Notes: a model not told the origin generated them from the sequence alone. A DNA stretch of 64,000 nt from Mesostigma viride (GCA_009746045.1 RPFO01000213.1:3452241-3516240), one strand, 5' to 3'. Positions 44,901-54,569 are shown, numbered from the stretch's first letter. Translations and numbers: made by a program.

Positions 44901-45073
44901 TTTCCATTGGCGAATTGTGCTCCCAATTCGGTAGCTAATCTGAGCCCCGACTGGGGGCATGCACGTGACCGTGGCACCTGCCGCCTGGTCCATAGCCGCC
45001 CCGAATTCAAGCCATGGGATACCGAGGAGGCAAGGACATCCAACACGGGCTGGGCCGACACGTACGCCTGCAT
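26915..45073 (-). CDS. PNP: Organellar polynucleotide phosphorylase, 21 exons
   Basis: Phosphorolytic 3'-5' exoribonuclease/polymerase. Exons, in transcript order: 45073-44711, 44528-44460, 43738-43632, 43391-43349, 42416-42333, 41719-41655, 40441-40282, 39435-39379, 38369-38256, 37584-37387, 35477-35403, 34867-34754, 34179-34090, 33595-33417, 32218-31999, 31147-31075, 30422-30349, 29173-29066, 28529-28435, 27954-27837, 27289-26915. All introns are GT-AG and every junction keeps frame; about 926 aa. Residues 1-95 are a presequence-like extension. RNase PH core 1 follows ([20 protein letters not shown]), then the helical domain with an acidic insert ([17 protein letters not shown]). Core 2 has [28 protein letters not shown] and catalytic [18 protein letters not shown] ([15 protein letters not shown]), S1 ([19 protein letters not shown]) and a Ser/Pro/Gly-rich tail complete it. 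Start: first ATG in an open frame that reaches 45232 without another ATG; an upstream exon is not excluded. Plastid targeting is inferred. Confidence 0.93.
28675..28765 (+). repeat. Dispersed repeat C in a PNPase intron
   Basis: TCATGTGGGTACCAATAAAG, then CTATACACAATGAGGGAGGG and GCGCCCTAGC. It lies in the intron between the two KH exons, followed by a short ATAGGGATAC repeat (28764-28822). Confidence 0.8.
29163..29715 (-). repeat. Degenerate copies of a KH-exon 5' edge and acceptor
   Basis: The true exon edge (29173, reading cag|ATCGACCCGTCCAAGGTG) has partial copies in the upstream intron at about 29355-29375, 29468-29495 and 29697-29715 (each encoding DPSK or PSKV). Flanking words such as GGTGGCCATAGGGG are repeated with the first. 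Confidence 0.6.
29742..29790 (+). repeat. Repeat A fragment in a PNPase intron
   Basis: TCAATGAGACAACCAGCGCA, then GGCCAGAGATATGGAGAGTC; antisense to the host gene. Confidence 0.85.
30152..30179. repeat. Interstitial telomere-type repeat
   Basis: AAACCCAAAACCCTAAACCC TAAACCC: about three units of CCCTAAA, the plant/green-algal telomere sequence, inside a PNPase intron. Confidence 0.8.
30207..30260. repeat. 27-bp direct duplication
   Basis: ATTAACGTTGCTGTTGAAGT plus AATTATT is present twice in tandem within the PNPase intron. Confidence 0.9.
31024..31092 (-). repeat. Tandem copies of an exon 3' edge and donor (exon 31147-31075)
   Basis: The true donor reads, on the plus strand, TTAC|CTAGGATGTGCAGCC. 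Two copies follow downstream in transcript direction: GTACCTAGGACGTGCAGCC (31046) and TTACCTAGGACCGTCAGCG (31026). Both retain the exon-edge/donor word. Confidence 0.75.
31405..31435. repeat. C homopolymer tract
   Basis: CCCCGCC followed by an uninterrupted C run in the PNPase intron between 31147 and 31999; a similar short run occurs at 31631-31640. Confidence 0.85.
31790..32030 (-). repeat. ~100-bp tandem copies of an exon 3' edge and donor (exon 32218-31999)
   Basis: The plus-strand word CCACCTTGATGTCCATCTGG (true donor at 31998/31999) recurs as CCACCTTGATGTTCATCTGT (about 31900) and CCACCTTGATGTCCATCTAG (about 31795). GCGGTGATG and ACACATCCAC-type flanks are conserved, giving a unit of about 96-104 bp. 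A weaker copy lies at 31457. Confidence 0.8.
32640..32712. repeat. 12-bp tandem repeat (AGCTCGAGGTC)
   Basis: GGTCAGCTCGA variants repeat about six times in the intron between exons 33595-33417 and 32218-31999. Confidence 0.8.
33085..33420 (-). repeat. 69-bp tandem copies of an exon 3' edge and donor (exon 33595-33417)
   Basis: The plus-strand word CCTCACCTGGACGACCCGTT (donor complement plus exon end) recurs at 33157, 33226, 33295, 33363 and 33387 before the true site at 33411. Spacing is 69, 69, 68, 24 and 24 bp. A related copy begins near 33085, and diverged ones lie at 32811 and 32998. Confidence 0.85.
35700..36700. other. PNPase intron interior, nothing recognised
   Basis: The intron between exons 37584-37387 and 35477-35403 has no ORF, repeat or RNA signature I can support in this stretch. 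Confidence 0.5.
37273..37420 (-). repeat. Duplicate exon 3' edge and donor (exon 37584-37387)
   Basis: CAGCCGTGCTCACCTCCT at 37273 repeats the true TAGCCGTGCTCACCTCCT at 37374. Both continue into (T/C)CCTCATCCACC, so about 40 bp including the donor is duplicated roughly 103 bp downstream in the intron. Confidence 0.8.
38178..38272 (-). repeat. Duplicate exon 3' edge and donor (exon 38369-38256)
   Basis: GCCCTGCCTACCTCCAGCCA at 38178 resembles the true GCGCTGCCTACCTCCATCCG at 38246; the donor complement (CTAC|CTCCA) is kept. Confidence 0.6.
38500..38700. repeat. Purine-rich tandem repeat (GGGAAWGGG-type)
   Basis: About 15 variants of AGGAATGGGGAAAGG in the PNPase intron; pyrimidine-rich on the transcribed strand. 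Confidence 0.75.
39831..39986. repeat. (CCCA)n array, about 39 copies, in a PNPase intron
   Basis: Pure CCCA/ACCC on the plus strand, so GGGT in the PNPase transcript. It is followed at 40122-40280 by a longer CCCCCA-rich stretch that runs up to the donor of exon 40441-40282. Confidence 0.95.
41072..41650. repeat. 31-bp minisatellite, about 18 copies
   Basis: Unit CACGAGCAGGACGCACAAAC plus GCTCATCGTCC, with few substitutions (CGTCC/CGCCC, CACAAAC/CAAAAAC). It starts a few bases inside the donor of exon 41719-41655; the intron's first bases after the donor resemble the unit's GCTCATCGTCCCAC. Confidence 0.9.
41739..41908. repeat. (GGGGT)n array, about 33 copies
   Basis: GGGGT repeats with one GGGAT interruption near 41771, lying just upstream (transcript sense) of exon 41719-41655 within the intron. 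Confidence 0.95.
42165..42362 (-). repeat. Copies of an exon 3' edge and donor (exon 42416-42333)
   Basis: The true site reads CACTCACCCACGACAGCAGC on the plus strand (42327). A copy CACTCACCCGTGACAGCAGC lies at 42171, and a partial copy CCCGGCACAGCAGCTGCACC at 42235. Downstream words GCTGCACCTCGTG are kept. Confidence 0.75.
42950..43125 (+). repeat. Three partial copies of repeat A in a PNPase intron
   Basis: ATGAGACGACCAGCGCAGG or ATGAGACAACCAGCGCAGG occurs at about 42960, 43014 and 43071. The first two are followed by the same ATGGCATTACT...ACTATAGTGACCATGG spacer; the third continues into the normal repeat A body. Confidence 0.85.
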
Positions 45074-46148
45074 GCCTTCGGTAATTCGGCAACACGGGCG
45101 CCTTACGATGGCGCCATATCCCGTTTGCAAATGGACGAGGGAAATGAGCCCGAAAGAGACGGCCTGGCCACTGCCGTCGTGGATATTGACGAACGGTAGC
45201 ACACTTTTCAAGTTGCGGGCGTGCGGGCACAACTGTAGCCGAATTAGGGGGAAGGCTTTGATGCAACGTTTGGCGCGGCGAGTTGGGCTCAGGTCAACTG
45301 CTGTCAGTTGTCACAAGGCCTCTTTCCCGGCTTCTTGCCTATATGGCTATCTAATTACTACTGTGTCTGCATTGGTGAACCTTTTTCTAGTTGTAACAAG
45401 CAGTCACTGTTCCTATTTCCTAGAGTGAGTTACTTAGTTTGCACAGTTGTATCACTTGTATGCCAGCCGTCGCCAGGCTGCCCGCAGAGGTTCAGAGGCT
45501 CAGAACCTCTTGTAGCCGTGTTGTTGTTGTGGTTGACTTGTTGTTGTTGTTGATGTTGTCGTCGTCGTCGTCGTTGTTGTTGTTGTTGTTGTTGTTCCAC
45601 GCCTCAGTGTAGTCCGTGCCCTGCGCGCTGAACTGGCAGCATCGTGCTGCGTGCAACGAGACAAATCGCTCCAAGTGGCCCTGCGCGTGAAACTCAACTC
45701 AACCCTGCGCCCTAGTCACTAGTGACGTTGCGCGCATCAAGCCAACAATGATGCAACAAGATCGGCGTTTTGCCACACGGCAACAAGTTATAAGGGGAAA
45801 CAGACAATACGTCGACGTCGCCGCGCAGCGCTGCAAATGCCTGACAGCCTGTTCCTTGGCGACGAATTGTGTCTTTTGTAAAGGCAAAGAGGGCCACGAA
45901 TTGCACTATTCCTCCGCGCATTTCACCTTTGAACGTAGCCTGGATCTGTTTTGGGGGGGCGACGGATATGCAGTGAAATTGGATCGGATAAAGGTGAGCA
46001 GGCCATACGACTTGGCGATACTTTTGTTGTGGAATTCTTCGGGGCGGTCGTTCATCTGCTCGTGTGTTTTCCGCCATGATTGAAAAATACTCTCCTGTTA
46101 TTATGTGAACTGTTCTCGACAAGGCAGAACTGATTCAAGACCTCCAGA
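45074..46148. promoter_or_regulatory. Shared upstream region of PNPase (minus) and Alba (plus) genes
   Basis: About 1.1 kb between the two divergent start codons. It holds a (GTT/GTC)n run at 45524-45597. It probably contains both promoters; no defined element is recognised. Confidence 0.45.
45524..45597. repeat. GTT/GTC trinucleotide repeat
   Basis: TTGTTGTTG with an internal GTCGTCGTC block in the PNPase-Alba intergenic region. Confidence 0.9.
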
Positions 46149-47879
46149 ATGTCAACAGAAGCAGCTGCAGCGCCTGAGCTAGATAAACGCCATCGCATTC
46201 AGATATCAAACACCAAGAAGCCGTTGTTCTTCTGTAAGTTCTGCGCAATATCCATGCCTCTATTATGTTTTCACCTTCGTGCGCAGTATTTAGGTTCCGT
46301 GCTTGCTGCAGCATGTCTCGTGTTCACTGCAGCATTCTCCCCCCGGTGGGCATCGCGACGGCCATGATTTACGTGGTGTTATTCTGGATGTGCTGAATTC
46401 TAGCTTCCAACTTGGCACGTGCTCGTTTTCGCATTGGCGTACGTCCCCTTCCGTTCACGGGCATGCGAGCAGACGTCAACCTCGCAAAACGGTTTATGCA
46501 GCAGTATGAAGAGGTCGAACTTTCGGCCCTTGGCATGGGTAAGTGACCCTAACACTTCCTGCTCGCTGGACAAAAGAATGCTTCTTAGCAGGCTTGTCTT
46601 GTGCCCTGTTATCCACATATAGGCAGATGATGTCTCAAACAAAATCATATAATTGGTCGGTTGTGGCTACGTCCCTGCCTCGAAGTGCAGTCACGTACTT
46701 TTAATGGATTAGTTATTCGAGATGCCGTGTTGATAATTGAGCTCACATTGCATCTTTGGGTGTGCTTTGTCCCTGTTGCTCAACCTGCAGCAATCTCCAC
46801 TGCTGTAACAGTTGCCGAGATTCTGAAAAACAACCACTTCGCGGTAGAAAGAAGTAAGTGGGCTGATTGCACGTGTTTTCTGTCCTGACGCAACCAGTAC
46901 TTTCTGTACTTGTCTTCCCATGGCTAGTGCTAGTATTTCTGTTGGAATGCCGATTGAAAATGTGGCACGCAGAAGTAGGGTCCGTTGGTGCGAGCGTTTA
47001 TTTTCTGGTTCTCCCTTTCTTGTTGATTGTAAGTGCATTCTACCGTCACGTACCCATTCACTTGCTGTTTTGTGCTTCTGCTGACGCGCTAAATGAGTGC
47101 GTTGCGTTCTTCTGTGTGCAGACATTCGCACCACGTTCGTTGTAATGGATGACAAAGAGGGTGGGCGGCCTCACCAAAAGGCAATGGTAAGGAGTGCGCA
47201 GTGTTGATGTTAAAAAAATTATGCTATCGCCTATCCGTGAGCACAACACTTTCTATCATTCGCAGATTTTCGAAACAGGCTCAGTTTTATCCTTGAATAG
47301 GCACAGCGAAATCAATTTCCTTAAGCTATACTGGTTGGCTGATTGATGCCGCGACGGCTGTTGCTGGCAACGAGCAACCCGTCTTTGTAAATAACTAGGT
47401 CATGACATTTGTTTGTTATCCATGGGCATGATAATTTGGTGCAGGGAATAAAGGGATGTTGAGCAAGCATGCCCATCCCATGAGGACTCGAATCCTGTGA
47501 TGGGACATTGTTTTCAGAATGCAGAGATTTTGAGATGTAGTTTTTAATCTCGCAAAGTCTCTTCAAAGGGGAAAGTATATTGGATGTCACCCTGGCGCAA
47601 CCGCGTCAACTACTCTGATTCCGCATTAGTTTCAGTGTTCTTTTGCGATGCCTGATGCCGGTCTCCAACTCCCCCCTGCCACCACCACCCTACTCCCCAC
47701 CCCCGCCTATATATTGGCCACGTTGGCATGTGCAGATCGAGATCCTGCTGGGCAAGTCCGAGTCCTTTGACCAACTCATGGCAGAGGCAGAAGCCGCTGC
47801 GGCGGCCTCCACGGCCCTAGTACAGGAGCACCATGAGGGCGAGCATGGGGAGGAGGAAGGGACAGAGGTTGAAGAGTGA
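46149..47879 (+). CDS. Alba-domain nucleic-acid-binding protein, five exons
   Basis: Exons 46149-46233, 46473-46538, 46791-46853, 47122-47186 and 47736-47879, with GT-AG introns and in-frame joins, give 140 aa. The protein runs RIQISNTKKPLFFYVNLAKR, then FMQQYEEVELSALGMAISTA, VTVAEILKNNHFAVE, IRTTFVVMDD and GRPHQKAMIEILLGKSESFD. This is the plant/protist single-domain Alba protein: basic N-terminal loop, helix ELSALGxAI, helix VTxAEILKN and the beta-hairpin tip. A short Ala/Glu-rich acidic tail ends it. Family members bind RNA and DNA and act in mRNA control or chromatin; the role in this species is unknown. It is divergent from PNPase across about 1.1 kb. Confidence 0.92.
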
Positions 47880-49190
47880 TGAGGGAGCGGGTCGTTTGTA
47901 TACAGTGGCGAAAATGCAGTGGCGAAAATGCCGGCGAGAGCTCTTACACATTTGATAATTCTTATTGGCGTCACCCTGCCGCTGCTTTCCCCCTGGTGGA
48001 TCACTAGAGTGCACAGTTCCCGTTGGGATTGTGCCGTCTCCGTCTGCTCCCTCCCGTCGTCTGATTTTCCTTTCTGCCACGTCCGCCGTGTGCGTGATGG
48101 CACTGGCATGGCGCCGTGCATGCATGGCGTGGAGGTGCCAGGGCCGGCTATTGCAGCTTCGGGTGTCATCGTAATCACCTGCGCTGGACTTCCTGGCCTT
48201 GAGCGGGCAATTATTTTAAGGTTGCCTTGGCTGGCCTTTGGCATGCCATTTCCCTTGAGCTCTTGTACGCTCGTGTGGTTCCTGCGTGGGCATATACGTG
48301 GCATTCCTTCCAATGTACATGTACTATTGTTTTCCTTGCCACCGCTTATTAACTGGTTTTTGGCAGCTTGCATTGGATGAACCTTAGTAGTGGCACTGAT
48401 TCGTCCGCTGCCGAGGAGTAATCAATTAGTGACCTGTATGTATTGTCTAGTTGCTCTGCATGGGAGATCCCAACTAGATCAGAGGAAAATTGCCTCTCAA
48501 GGCTTGTCTTGCTGTTTTTCATGCATGGGCGTCCAGGAATAGTTTTCTCACTTAGTACAGTCTATTCTGGGCGTACCTTTGTGGATCTTCCGTCTTCATT
48601 TTGGTTGAGACTAGGGTTGTGGTGTGTGTGCCGTAAAAGCATGCACATTTGCATGTCTGTGCTCCCAACTGCACCTGGTCTTGGTGATTCCTTACGCAGC
48701 CTACTCTGCGTGCATGTCAAGCCACTTCTCTCACCCCCAAGGTGTTGCAAAGCTGTTTAAAAGATCACTGATGACTTGAAAACGTCTGAGCACTTTCATA
48801 CAAAACATGCCACGTAAACAATTGTTGAACTCTCTCCAAGGTTTAGTTCAAAAGCAAAAAGTTAAAGAAGCACAATCTGAATCACATAGTAATTATCACT
48901 CGAGATCCAACGCACTTTGCTTCACCAACGCATTAACCCGTGTTTTTTTAATTAGAATTATAATATAGAATAATAAAAATATGTGCATTTGAAGTTAGCG
49001 GAGAAGAGCAGGCCAGGGACGCCTAAATTGTTTGCACGCACGCTCATGCATGCACTCAAGCAATCACGAGCTTCACATGCATGTTGCAACTAGCACGAAT
49101 TGGTCGATCTTGAGACAACTAGCTAGCGAGTGGTATTAAGTGAAACACTATATATCATTTGAAGCTCTAGCTAGACAACCATGCAGAAAT
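47880..49190. other. 3' flank of the Alba gene
   Basis: No gene or repeat family recognised; small frames only. An AT-rich patch lies at 48945-48985. Confidence 0.45.
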
Positions 49191-49199
49191 CTGGGGAGG

Positions 49200-49345
49200 A
49201 ACTAATTAATTAATAAAACTTGTGCTCCCGCTGGGGAGTCACAGAGCATTAACCCCGATGGATTGATGGATGGCCGGGGGTACACGCAATCCTACTGGTC
49301 TAAGCTATCTACAAGCTATTTACAAAACAGCTAGGGAGGAATTAA
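49200..49345 (-). repeat. LINE family 1 3'-end fragment
   Basis: (TTAA)n, the hairpin module (CTTGTGCTCCCGCTGGGGAG), short GGAT units, then CGCAATCCTACTGGTCTAAG. The last part matches 14890-14930 next to LINE copy b, so this is a 3'-terminal scrap of that family. Confidence 0.75.
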
Positions 49346-49494
49346 CCAGGACGATATCTATGGTAGCTCGAGCCTGCTGAACATTATCTTATCCCCGTTT
49401 GTTTCAAGTCGGTGAAAAATGGCGAGTCCGTCTTCGTGGAACCAGTTGTAAGTCCTACCACTCAGTCTGACCAGCGGTACTGAGTTGAAGTCCC

Positions 49495-49615
49495 ACAATT
49501 AATTAATTAATTAATTAGACTCGTGCTCCCGTTGGAGAGTCACGGAGCATTAACCCCGATGGATGGATGGATGGATGGTAGCAAACAGTCCTACCGGTCT
49601 AATCTATCTACATCA
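49495..49615 (-). repeat. LINE family 1 3'-end fragment
   Basis: (TTAA)n, CTCGTGCTCCCGTTGGAGAG, GGATx4, then TCCTACCGGTCTAATCTATC. Confidence 0.75.
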
Positions 49616-49696
49616 GCAAGTCCCACAAGGGACTGAGTTTGTGCGCTGTTCAGGATGATAGAAATGAAAAGAGGTGAATATATTCTGATTTATATA

Positions 49697-49925
49697 TATC
49701 TTGGCGTCAGCGCTTGTCGGTGGCGCTGACTCGGGCCATGGCTGACATCATGCTCCGCCGTACGCGGGCTGATTTTGCGGTGCAGCAGGGCTATTAGGTT
49801 CCTCCCGTTAGGCGTTTCCATTGGTCTTATCGTAGTATAGAGCTTTGACATGGCTCTGTATATAGGTTTATAGCTGGGCGTTTGCTTTGGTTTGAGTGAT
49901 TTCACTCTGCTGTAAGTAATTATAT
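49697..49925 (+). pseudogene. RLE-type LINE, 3' scrap (copy A)
   Basis: Encodes the last residues WRQRLSVALTRAMADIML...TRADFAVQQGY-stop (TAG at 49795), then a 3' UTR ending ...GTAAGTAATTATA. The 5' side is cut at an AT-rich TATATATCTT junction. Nearly identical to the end of copy B. Confidence 0.75.
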
Positions 49926-49944
49926 TTTTAATATATATCTTGTG

Positions 49945-50320
49945 TGGTCCCCTTTGTCCTGGAGGAGTTTGGGGCCATGGGGCCCCTGACCTCCGCCTTC
50001 TTCAAGGATCGAGTGTTGCCGGCTCCGGGAGGACCGGCTGGACCTGGTGGAGGGCCAGCGGGCCCCATGGTCGGCGCGGACCTAGCTGGACGTCATATTG
50101 GCGTCAGCGCTTGTCGGTGGCGCTGACTCGGGCCATGGCTGACATCATGCTCCACCGTACGCGGGCTGATTTTGCGGTGCAGCAGGGCTATTAGGTTCCT
50201 CCCGTTAGGCGTTTCCATTGGTCTTATCGTAGTATAGAGCTTTGACATGGCTCTGTATATAGGTCTATCGCTGGGCGTTTGCTTTGGTTTGAGTGATTTC
50301 ACTCTGCTGTAAGTAATTAT
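49945..50320 (+). pseudogene. RLE-type LINE, 3' fragment (copy B)
   Basis: VPFVLEEFGAMGPLTSAFF, GGP-rich region, then SYWRQRLSVALTRAMADIML and the same 3' UTR as copy A. One frame change (near 50085) breaks it. Confidence 0.75.
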
Positions 50321-50344
50321 ATATTTTATAACATATATCTTAAA

Positions 50345-52205
50345 AATATATTCATTGAGAATGATAGATTACGGAGGTGAGATAGGCATGCAACATAAGG
50401 AAAAACCCGATAACTGGGAGAATAACCCTGAAGAAATTAATAGTAATCTGACACAGACATCCAAGGATCACGCCAGCGGCACAAGGTACAACTAACTAGA
50501 CATCACAAAACTACACGCAGCAACAGCGCTGCCGGCCCACCATGCAGGCCTGGAAGGGATCTAGACCGCATGGGTCGCGACAAAGTCGGCCCGGGTGCGG
50601 CGGAATAACACATCAGCCACGGTGCGAGTGAGGGCGAGTGACAGGCGCTGCCGCCAATACGAGGACCACGTGCGGGCCGACCACGGGGCGGTCTGACCCT
50701 CGAGGTCGAGGCGGTCTTCACGGCGCTGGCAGCACTCGTGGAAAAACTCCGCTGTCTTGGGGCCCATGGCCCCGAACTCCTCAAGGACAAAGGGGATGAC
50801 CCGGTGGGGCCCCACATTGCCGTAGGAGGCAAACTTGTCGCGCTCAGCCACAGTGGCAGCAGCGCCGGCATCCACAGCCGCCCGGAGGATGTGGCGACCG
50901 GAAAGCGGCCGAGCCACGGAGACATCGATGAGCAGGTGGCAACCCTGCCCGTCGTAGTCAAGCACGGTAATGTCGGGGCGGTGGTTGGGTGAGTAGAGGG
51001 CGGCCCCATCCGCGTCCTCGCACTTGATGGTGGAGTGGGGAAAGACCGACCGAACCATGGCACACACCACCCGGAGGAGAGCGGTATGGAGATAGAGGAA
51101 CCAGTTCTGGTTCTGCTGGCCACCCATGCACGCGATGTAGTGCGTCCCAGTAGTATCCAGAGCAAGCCCGCAGCTGCCGCAGGACGCACCCGCCGTGATG
51201 AGAGGTTGCGGGGCAAAGAGCTGGTGGCGGAGAGCGATGGCGTAAAGGGCCGGAACCAGCGTGAACAAAGGGCTCATGGGGAGGGCGCGCAGGAATGCGG
51301 ACCCCACGCTCCCCTCAAGGGAAACGGAGTGAAGCCAAGCCTTCCCCTGATCGTTCAAGCTCGCGTGCAGACCCATCCAGTCGGCACAGTGTAGTATACC
51401 CGCGTAGGTCTTTTGTTGTTTTTCATGAACGCAGGCAGGGAAGACACTAGGACTGACGACAGTAGACACGCCGGGCGTGCCCCGGGGCAGGCGACGGTGG
51501 ACGGCCTGAGCGGGGCGGACGAGGTCGCAAGCCTGCTGGATCCCGAGGTAAGAATCCTGCACAGCCTGCACAAAGGGGAAGGGGGATGGGGTGACCAAGT
51601 CGGGAATGGCGCTGACGGCGCTGGGGACCAACCGGCGGATCTCCGCCCAGGCTTGAGCAACAGAGCCAAGGAAGGCGGCGGGGGCGAGGCGGGCGGCGCG
51701 GGTGAGCCCACACCCGCCCATGCGGCAGGGGAGGGTGGCCAAGCGCATGGAGTGAGCTGGCAGGCTAGGGCCGGGGAGGAGCACCTGCAAGGCGGCCTGA
51801 ATGCGCTCGTCATGGCCTTCCGCGGCAAGCCGCACCAAGTGGGGGGGAGCGCCACGGAGCCAGTGAACCACCCGCGGGTGGGCGCAAAACCACAGGAGGA
51901 GCCCTTTGGTCTGGGGGTCCTTGAGGCGCGCCCAAGTCTCGAGGACATGGGTGCGCTGTTCCACGGTGGCCCGGAGCTCCTCTTCGACGTAGTCAGGGTC
52001 ACCCACAGGGACGCCTAGGCACGAGAAACCACGCGCCCGCGCCAATGCCCCCGGGATAGCCGCGGGGAAGCCAGAGCAGTCCCCCTGGGGCGAAAAGACT
52101 GCACACTTGGGGAGGGTGAGCCGAAGGTTGATGGCCGCCATGGCCACTTCAAGGGCAGCCAGGGCGGCAACCACAGCGTCGGCCGGGCCAAGGGCATGGA
52201 TATCG
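50345..52205 (-). pseudogene. RLE-type LINE, long 5'-truncated copy (copy C)
   Basis: An open frame of about 550 codons ends at 50561. It starts in the RT just past the YxDD site (DIHALGPADAVVAALAALEV, LTLPKCAVFSPQGD), then thumb and linker (MGGCGLTRAARLAPAAFLGS, AVHRRLPRGTPG). A zinc knuckle follows (CGSCGLALDTTGTHYIAC, CX2CX10HX3C) and a restriction-like endonuclease signature RPDITVLDYDG...LLIDVSV (PD...D, as in R2-type elements). The C-terminus is WSSYWRQRLSLALTRTVADV. Upstream of about 52205 the sequence turns into AT-rich DNA, so the RT N-terminus and first catalytic residues are missing. The 3' UTR (50345-50560) differs from that of copies A and B. Confidence 0.85.
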
Positions 52206-52309
52206 TTAAAAATATATAGTTTATAACATATATCTGAATGTATATTCATTTTGCACCGTGTGCAGTTCTTGGATCACGTTTGGAATCATGGCATGGCTAA
52301 CGTAATGAC

Positions 52310-52575
52310 TGACTAGCTAGACCTTTTCAGTGGTTTCCCATTTGCGGGTATTTCCTCGTAAATGGTGGGAGAGCGTTCGCAGCGATGGTGCTTACCCCTA
52401 GACACTCCCGGCCAGTTAGGCTCGAAACACATGCTCTGATCAAGCAAGCTGTTTCCGGCCCCACCGTCTAGGTCATCTAGTCGCTCTACACGTAAGCCAG
52501 CCATAATTTCAACACGATGTTTTCTGGCATCCGCGGGCTTTTGGTTCCCGCCGCACGTTTGAAAGTGCTGTCCTC
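52310..52575 (-). repeat. Repeat B, copy
   Basis: Encodes, on the minus strand, GLRVERLDDLDGGAGNSLLD and TIYEEIPANGKPL. It carries an inserted phrase near 52520-52565 (CGCGGGCTTTTGGTTCCCGC). Confidence 0.8.
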
Positions 52576-52589
52576 CGGCTTTTTGCCTT

Positions 52590-52996
52590 TGCACCGTGTG
52601 CAGTTCTTGGACGTTTGGAATCATGGCATGGCTAACGTGATGACTGACTAGCTAGACCTTTTCAGTGGTTTTCCATTTGTGGGTATTTCCTCGTAAATGG
52701 TGGGAGAGCGATCGCAGCAATGGTGCTCACCACTAGACACTCCCGGCCAGTTACGGGCTCGAAACACACGCCCTGATCAAGCATGCTGTTTCCGGCCCCA
52801 CCGTCTAGGTCATCTAGTCGCTCTACACGTAAGCCAGCCATAATTTCAATGCACAAGGATACACATTTCCATCACCATTCATCTTCATCATCCTGAACGA
52901 CTCAAACACGCGGACAAGATAACGGCAGGCTCGAGCTACCATGGTCCGGACTCTCCCGGCGATTTCTGGCCTGCGCTGGTTGTCTCCTTGATAATT
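52590..52996 (-). repeat. Repeat A-B unit
   Basis: The reverse complement of repeat A (52880-52996) followed by repeat B (52590-52870), collinear with 58828-59265. Confidence 0.85.
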
Positions 52997-53036
52997 TCAA
53001 TGCACAAGGCTACACATTTCCATCACCATTCATATT

Positions 53037-53150
53037 CATCATCCTGAACGACTCGAACACGTGGACAAGATCGATAACGGCAGGCTCGAGCGAGCTACCA
53101 TGGTCCGGATTCTCCCGATTTCTGGCCTGCGCTGGTTGTCTCCTTGATAT
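53037..53150 (-). repeat. Repeat A
   Basis: CATGGTCCGGATTCTCCCGA, TTTCTGGCCTGCGCTGGTTG, TCTCCTTGATA. Confidence 0.9.
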
Positions 53151-53154
53151 ATAT

Positions 53155-54018
53155 TCATTGAGAATGATAAATTACGGAGCTGAGATTGGCATGCGACATA
53201 ATAAGGAACCTCCCGAAAATTAAGAAGAAGAACTCTAAAGATAATAATAGTAATTTCGGACACGGGCATGCAAGGATCATGCCAGCTGCTCAAGGTACAA
53301 CTAACTACATCACAAAACTACCACACGCAGCAACATCGCTGCCGGCCCACCAGGCCTGGGAGGGATCTAGGCCGCATGGGTTGCGACATTAAGTCGGCCC
53401 GGGTACGGCCGGCGGAATAACACATCAGCCACGTGGTGCGAGTGAGGGCGATCGAGCTAGTGTGCAGGCGCTGCTGCCGCCAAAACGAGGACGTACATGT
53501 GCGGGCAGACCACGGGGCGGTCTGACCCTCGAGGTGGATCGAGGCTGTCTTCACGGCTGACGGCGCTGGCAGCACTCGTGGAAAAATTCCGCCGTCTTGC
53601 ATGGGGCCATGGCCCCTAACTCCTCTTGAAAGGACAAAGGGGATGACCCGGTGGGGCCCGCCACATTGCCGTAGGAGGCAAACTGTCGCGCTCAGCCACA
53701 GCGGTGCCCGGCAGCAGCGCCGGCATCCACAGCGCCGCCCAGAGGATGTGGCGACCGGATCGAGCGGCCGAGCCACGGCCGAGAGATTGATGATCGAGCA
53801 GGTGCGGCCAGGTGGCAACCCTGCGCCGGCCCATCGTAGTCAAGCACGGTATAATGTCGGGGAGGTGCATGGTTGGGTGAGTAGAGGGCGGCCCCATCCG
53901 CGCACTTGATGGTGGAGTGGGGAAAGACCGACCGAACCATATGGCGCACACCACCCGGAGGAGAGCGGTATGGAGATAGAGGAGCCAGTTCTTGTGGATA
54001 TGCCTCACCACATCCCAT
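53155..54018 (-). pseudogene. RLE-type LINE, 3' fragment (copy D)
   Basis: Same 3' UTR type and reading direction as copy C (ATTCATTGAGAATGATAAAT...). Coding pieces in three frames: NWLLYLHTALLRVVCA, RSFPHSTIKC, YSPNHAP, HPLCPFKRS and ALTRTTWLMCY. Small indels scatter the frame throughout. It is cut off upstream at about 54018. Confidence 0.8.
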
Positions 54019-54565
54019 GCAGCAATGACCTTCCTTTATTCCATTTTTTTTGTTATAATATTATTACTCCTTACATTGTGTTTATGTAGTATTGTTCGTA
54101 TTGTTACCTTTACATTCTTTTTTCTTTCTTTCTTTCTCTTTTTTTTTCCCTTTGTAATGTATACTCCTAACTTATTTTTTAGCCCCGGCCTTCGTGTATG
54201 TGTGTATGCGTTCCCTCTCTTTCTTCTTAGTTAGTTTTGGTTGTTTGTGTTGATCATGGTGGTGGTGCCGGTGTGTGCACATGTATGTGTGTGTGTGTGT
54301 TTTCCCTATCAACCTTTCTTGTTACCCTCTGTCTCCCTCCGTGCAGGTCTAGTACCTAGAGATAGCCGCGCGGCTCCTGCGGCCTTCGCGTCTTTCCTCT
54401 CGGACAACTACCCTAGTCCTTCCACGGCGTTGGATCGCCATGCGTCCAGGCATAGTTGTCTCACTTCATATACATATTTCTTCAGGGTTCTTCTTCTCAG
54501 TGTCGGGGTTTTCCTTATGTTGGATGCCAATCAAACCTCCATAATTTATCATTCTAGTAGAGTAT
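54019..54565. other. Spacer between LINE copies, T-rich
   Basis: Contains TTTCTTTCTTTCTTTCTC near 54120 and a (TG)n run at 54287-54302. No gene is recognised. Confidence 0.5.
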
Positions 54566-54569
54566 ATAT

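Noticed and set aside
45074-45232. Extending the PNPase first exon to the start of the open frame
   Set aside because: That frame start is TTG and the stretch has no ATG; the first ATG is at 45073. An upstream coding exon remains possible.
45492-45697. Poly-Asn / poly-Thr frames
   Set aside because: Translations of the GTT/GTC repeat in the PNPase-Alba intergenic region.
50561-52249. The 562-codon frame as an intact host gene
   Set aside because: It begins in AT-rich unrelated DNA and in the middle of an RT domain, and homologous broken copies lie next to it; it is a truncated LINE.
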